DNA of 64,000 nt. Source: Zeus faber. Its lineage: Eukaryota; Chordata; Actinopteri; Zeiformes; Zeidae. Under the pieces are notes generated by a model. That model ran no database searches, was not told the origin of the DNA, and saw only the letters and a list, made by a program, of their open reading frames with translations. How positions within the stretch are numbered: position 1 is the first letter of the stretch; each line of letters opens with the position of its first letter. Shown here one piece after another: positions 60,400 through 64,000 of this stretch. The stretch covers positions 25,769,533 to 25,833,532 of the forward strand of contig OY482851.1 in NCBI GenBank assembly GCA_960531495.1. Direction: 5' to 3'. Made by a program: the position numbers and the translations under genes.

Positions 60400-63250
60400 C
60401 AGATGGCAGAACTGATTCTGGCAAGCGCCCGTCCTTCACAGCAGCAGAGGAAGGGAGCAGCTCACAAGGTGCAGGTACTGACCGGCACAATCAATGACCA
60501 TGACACCAGTGCATGCCCAATGATACTGGTGCTGTGTGTAATGGTCACTGTTCAGGATTTGAATTCCAGTGATAAGCCTAAAGGAACATGAACACAGGAA
60601 CATGAATACATACAGTGCCAATTAACTGTGAGTATGGGGAAAAAAGGCCCATTTAGTTTTCTTACTGCAACAAAAACAAAATAATATATGGGTTGGGGAT
60701 TAAACCTCTTTAGTTGTGTTTGCTGTTGTGTTTTGTTTCGAGAATGAAAACTACAGTGCCGAGTTTCGGTTTATGGGTTAAGTGCAAAGTTATTTCTAAA
60801 CCCAACGAGTAGGTCTGATATTTTCTAAAGGAATTAGTGTTTGGAAGAAGATGAATCCAGCAAGAAAGTGTAATTCCATGAAGACCCACAGTTTAAGGTC
60901 ATCACCTACTGTACTATTGAAACAATGCATCTGACTTGTCTTGTGGCTATCCCAAAGGCATTCTTTCTATGTCTGTACATAGTCCTTATATAACTGGGCA
61001 AGTCCCTTTTTTTCAAGCATCTATAAAGATTCTCAAGAATTATAAACGAACGACGAATTATAAATAGAGCTTACTTTTGGTTTGTGGAATTATATAATGC
61101 AGCTTGTTGCCAGTAGGACATGATCGATAGCATTGCAGCTGTTTCAGCTCTTTTCGCAAGCATTTTAATCTGCCAATTACTTTAAAACCCTTCAGTTACC
61201 GCAATCCATTGTGTTAAAAACAACGTCATTGTGTAAGTACCAGCCCAAAAAAGGGAAAGAAACCTTCTACTCAGTATGATATTCCTTCAGCGCTGCACTA
61301 TAATGCAAATATGTCAGAAAACACCAAAGACACATCTCACCATCACCATATTGCCACATCATATATGCCAAACTGTGCAAATCTGAAAAAGACTATTACT
61401 CGCTCAGTGCAAATCTGATTTACTTTGATTAAGATACTGATAGAGGGGGTTTCGACATTTTTACTGTGAATCCGAGAAATGGTTTGAGGCACTCGCAGGG
61501 GCATTCTACTGATGTAACCTAGCAACAAGGTATTGTCTGTCCCTAAAGCCGAAGTCAATCATAGCTTAATATCACAGGAATAAGATTCTCATTTATGTGA
61601 TATTAAGTTATGAGTTTCCCTCTTATTATAAGAAATGGTTTGTGCATCTGCCCCTTAAAATCATTTTCCATGAATCTCTTGTTATGGACTTCAGTGGGTG
61701 CTCCAGAAGATTGCAGTGGTTTAAGAAGGATATATATTGCAGGGAACGCAGAGAGCCTCAATCTCTGTCAGAAATGTCTGTGGGCAGTAGGGTGCTATGG
61801 ATTTTAAAAATGGTTCAGGTCAGTACACTGGTATTGCACATAATATTGAAGAATGAACAAGTTGAAGAGGCATAAAGTATTTTTGTGATTGCTGGAAAGA
61901 CAAACTCCAGTGGAAGACCTTCAGCTCAGCAGGTGCAGGCTTCCAAGAGCATCTGCATGAGTTACCTGTGAAGAAACACTGCCCTCCTTTGGAATAATCC
62001 TGGAATAGCAGCAGTTCTACATGCAGTAGCCTACAGTATACTGCCTGGTTTGTATAGATTGGGGGTTGTTGAAGGAAAATACTGCAGTCTGCAGGTTTGG
62101 AGGCTGTGGTTTGGTTACATAACGAAGAGCCAAACCTTGCATTGGCTGAAAGGGGAGGGCAGTATTAAGCCTGGATGACTAAGGTTTTATGTTACGTAAG
62201 TGTGGTTCTCACCCTAGTTATCAACACTCACAGTGCAATTGAGACAGCCTCCTGGATACTCACTGTAAACTGTCACAATCAATTGCACCAAATTCACTGT
62301 TTAGGTTGAACAGCATTGGATTATGGGGGGAGGGGGGGTGTCAATGTCAAGTCTGAATAGACAGATACAGGAGAAAAAAAAATAAAAATGATTTTGCATA
62401 ATTTTAGATCTGACGCTGTTTGTGCCTTTGAGAAAATTAAGGATTTGGTCCAACGTTTTGTCCAATGTGGTGCTTTGCATGTTGAGTTGCAATGGTCAAT
62501 GTAGTATGTTTTTAATATACTCTCAAGCAACCAATCAACGTATCCATCAATGCATATAAACATAATACCAAATGCAATTGTATAACCATGAATTCTAATT
62601 AACGTTAAAAACATCAACCAAACATCAATATTTTTAAAAATATGACCGACAAGGCACAGATTGTCTTATTTGAGCCATATCTGATTTGAAGTGAGGCTGT
62701 TTGTTTACCAGAGGAATTGGGGGACGAGACCGCGATATCGGATTTTGTCCAAAGGAGGCGCTCTGGAGCAACGGATTTGAGCTCCTAATATTTCACCTCA
62801 TCCAAAAACCACCCATCATTCTGTACAGTTTCAGGACGTTATATGAAACCATTTCCAAATCCACGTTCTGAAATGGTTTCATATACTTTTTTAACGTGTG
62901 CTCTTTTTTAATCTATTAATTCATGCGTTAACTGTTTAATTGCTGGGTTGTGTGTTGTTCCTGTCTAAAATGTACACGGTTTTGGTCCTCACAAAACACA
63001 CGATACAGCCATCTACGCTGCACACGTTTTTTTTCTCCGTGCCAATGCCCTAAAAAGAGAATGGTATTCCATTCCATTTGATATCATTGGCATATCGTTG
63101 TTGTGCTGAATACGGCAGGGGTCCAATAGATCATCAACAATGTCCACTGCATTACATCAACAACAGATGCCAACTTTAAACTTTTACTCTCACTGGGGGC
63201 CATGGGAGGATGCTTCAACAGCTGGTTGGTTTATTTTTTCCTGAATTTGT
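60400..63250. other. Noncoding stretch
   Basis: AT-rich DNA on both strands without convincing exons, transposon ends or RNA genes. Open frames are all below 100 codons and resemble nothing known to me. Confidence 0.6.
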
Positions 63251-63330
63251 CGTCATTTTAACAACAGTAGCGTCGGACTAATAATTGCTGATACGTCTAC
63301 TGGATGCATTCCAGGCGCTTTATCGCAGGG

Positions 63331-63450
63331 GGGGGGGGGGGGGGGGGTTGCGACCACTCTAACCACAAAAGCTAACCACTCATTAGCTTTTGTGGGGAGC
63401 CCGAAGCTAAAAAAAAATAAAATAAAATAAAATAAAATAAAATAAAAAAG
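63331..63450 (+). repeat. G-run and (AAAAT)n tract
   Basis: A run of about 18 G at 63331-63348 and (AAAAT/TAAAA)n at about 63412-63447. Confidence 0.85.
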
Positions 63451-63556
63451 AAGCAGGCTGGCGAGCTGTGGCCCACCCGTTTGACCCGCCAACACTGTAC
63501 CGGCTTTGGGAGGCGTTGTTGGTAATCACTCACCATGAAGACGGCGCCCCCCGCCC

Positions 63557-63595
63557 CGCCAAGCCTCCACCACCACCGTCACCAAATACACGCGC

Positions 63596-63637
<42 letters not shown>

Positions 63638-63677
63638 ACGCCAAGCCTCCACCACCACCGTCACCAAATACACGCGC

Positions 63678-63715
<38 letters not shown>

Positions 63716-63891
63716 ACGCCAAGCCTCCACCACCACCGTCACCAAATACACGCGCTTGTGTGTGTGTGTGTGTGTGTGTGTGGACGCCAAGCCTCCACCA
63801 CCACCGTCACCAAATACACGCGCTTGTGTGTGTGTGTGTGTGTGTGTGTGGACGCCAAGCCTCCACCACCCCCGTCACCAAATACACGCGC

Positions 63892-63929
<38 letters not shown>

Positions 63930-63969
63930 ACGCCAAGCCTCCACCACCACCGTCACCAAATACACGCGC

Positions 63970-64000
<31 letters not shown>
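63557..64000 (+). repeat. Compound minisatellite, 6 units, running off the window
   Basis: A core of about 40 bp (CCAAGCCTCCACCACCACCG then TCACCAAATACACGCGCT) alternates with (TG)n of varying length and a GGACG spacer. Six cores start near 63559, 63640, 63718, 63787, 63857 and 63934; the fifth has one A to C change. The array continues beyond 64000. Confidence 0.95.

Noticed and set aside
63530-63560. Possible - strand exon end (GCC GTC TTC ATG before gtgagt)
   Set aside because: The upstream side is the TG minisatellite with no acceptor; it does not match citron.

Overview
The window is vertebrate genomic DNA, almost certainly from a ray-finned (teleost) fish. Genes are split into many short exons with GT-AG introns. 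The two recognisable proteins are animal-specific. The introns are full of long (CA)n/(GT)n microsatellites and small DNA-transposon families (hAT-like, Tc1/mariner-like, piggyBac-like) typical of fish. There is no bacterial, organellar or viral gene, no CRISPR array, and no tRNA or rRNA that I could recognise.

Two genes lie tail to tail. On the + strand, 126-11456, are the last 13 coding exons of mtmr3 (myotubularin-related 3-phosphoinositide phosphatase). They carry the phosphatase domain with its Cys-x5-Arg active site, a long low-complexity middle encoded by one 1.5 kb exon, a short coiled coil and a C-terminal FYVE zinc finger. The 5' part of the gene lies before the window. On the - strand, 53332 down to 16265, are 37 exons of cit (citron Rho-interacting kinase). 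They encode 1,672 residues with every exon phase compatible: a long coiled coil, a C1 zinc finger, a PH domain, a citron-homology (CNH) domain and a tail ending in the PDZ-binding motif QSSV. The protein kinase exons are not in the window. The most upstream clear exon begins with an in-frame ATG, so these exons could encode a kinase-less, citron-N-like product or be the 3' part of the full kinase.

Layout: 1-11456 mtmr3; 11457-16264 the convergent 3' UTR region; 16265-53332 cit exons and introns; 53333-59233 an intron or upstream region without clear exons; 59234-59384 one candidate upstream exon; 59385-64000 noncoding DNA, ending in a compound (TG)n minisatellite that runs off the window. The proteins act in different processes (PI3P/PI(3,5)P2 turnover versus Rho-dependent cytokinesis and scaffolding), so their adjacency looks like linkage, not an operon-like unit.

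The most notable observations are: an 8-copy, 15-bp coding minisatellite in the citron tail (H-[E/D]-G-L-H repeats); a 24-nt terminal exon giving the conserved QSSV end, with a different in-frame C terminus if its intron is retained; two copies of one hAT-like MITE family in opposite orientation about 49 kb apart; a four-layer nest of DNA transposons in one cit intron; two adjacent perfect hairpins in another cit intron; and CA/GU repeats placed directly at cit splice sites. I found nothing I would call a new biological system.
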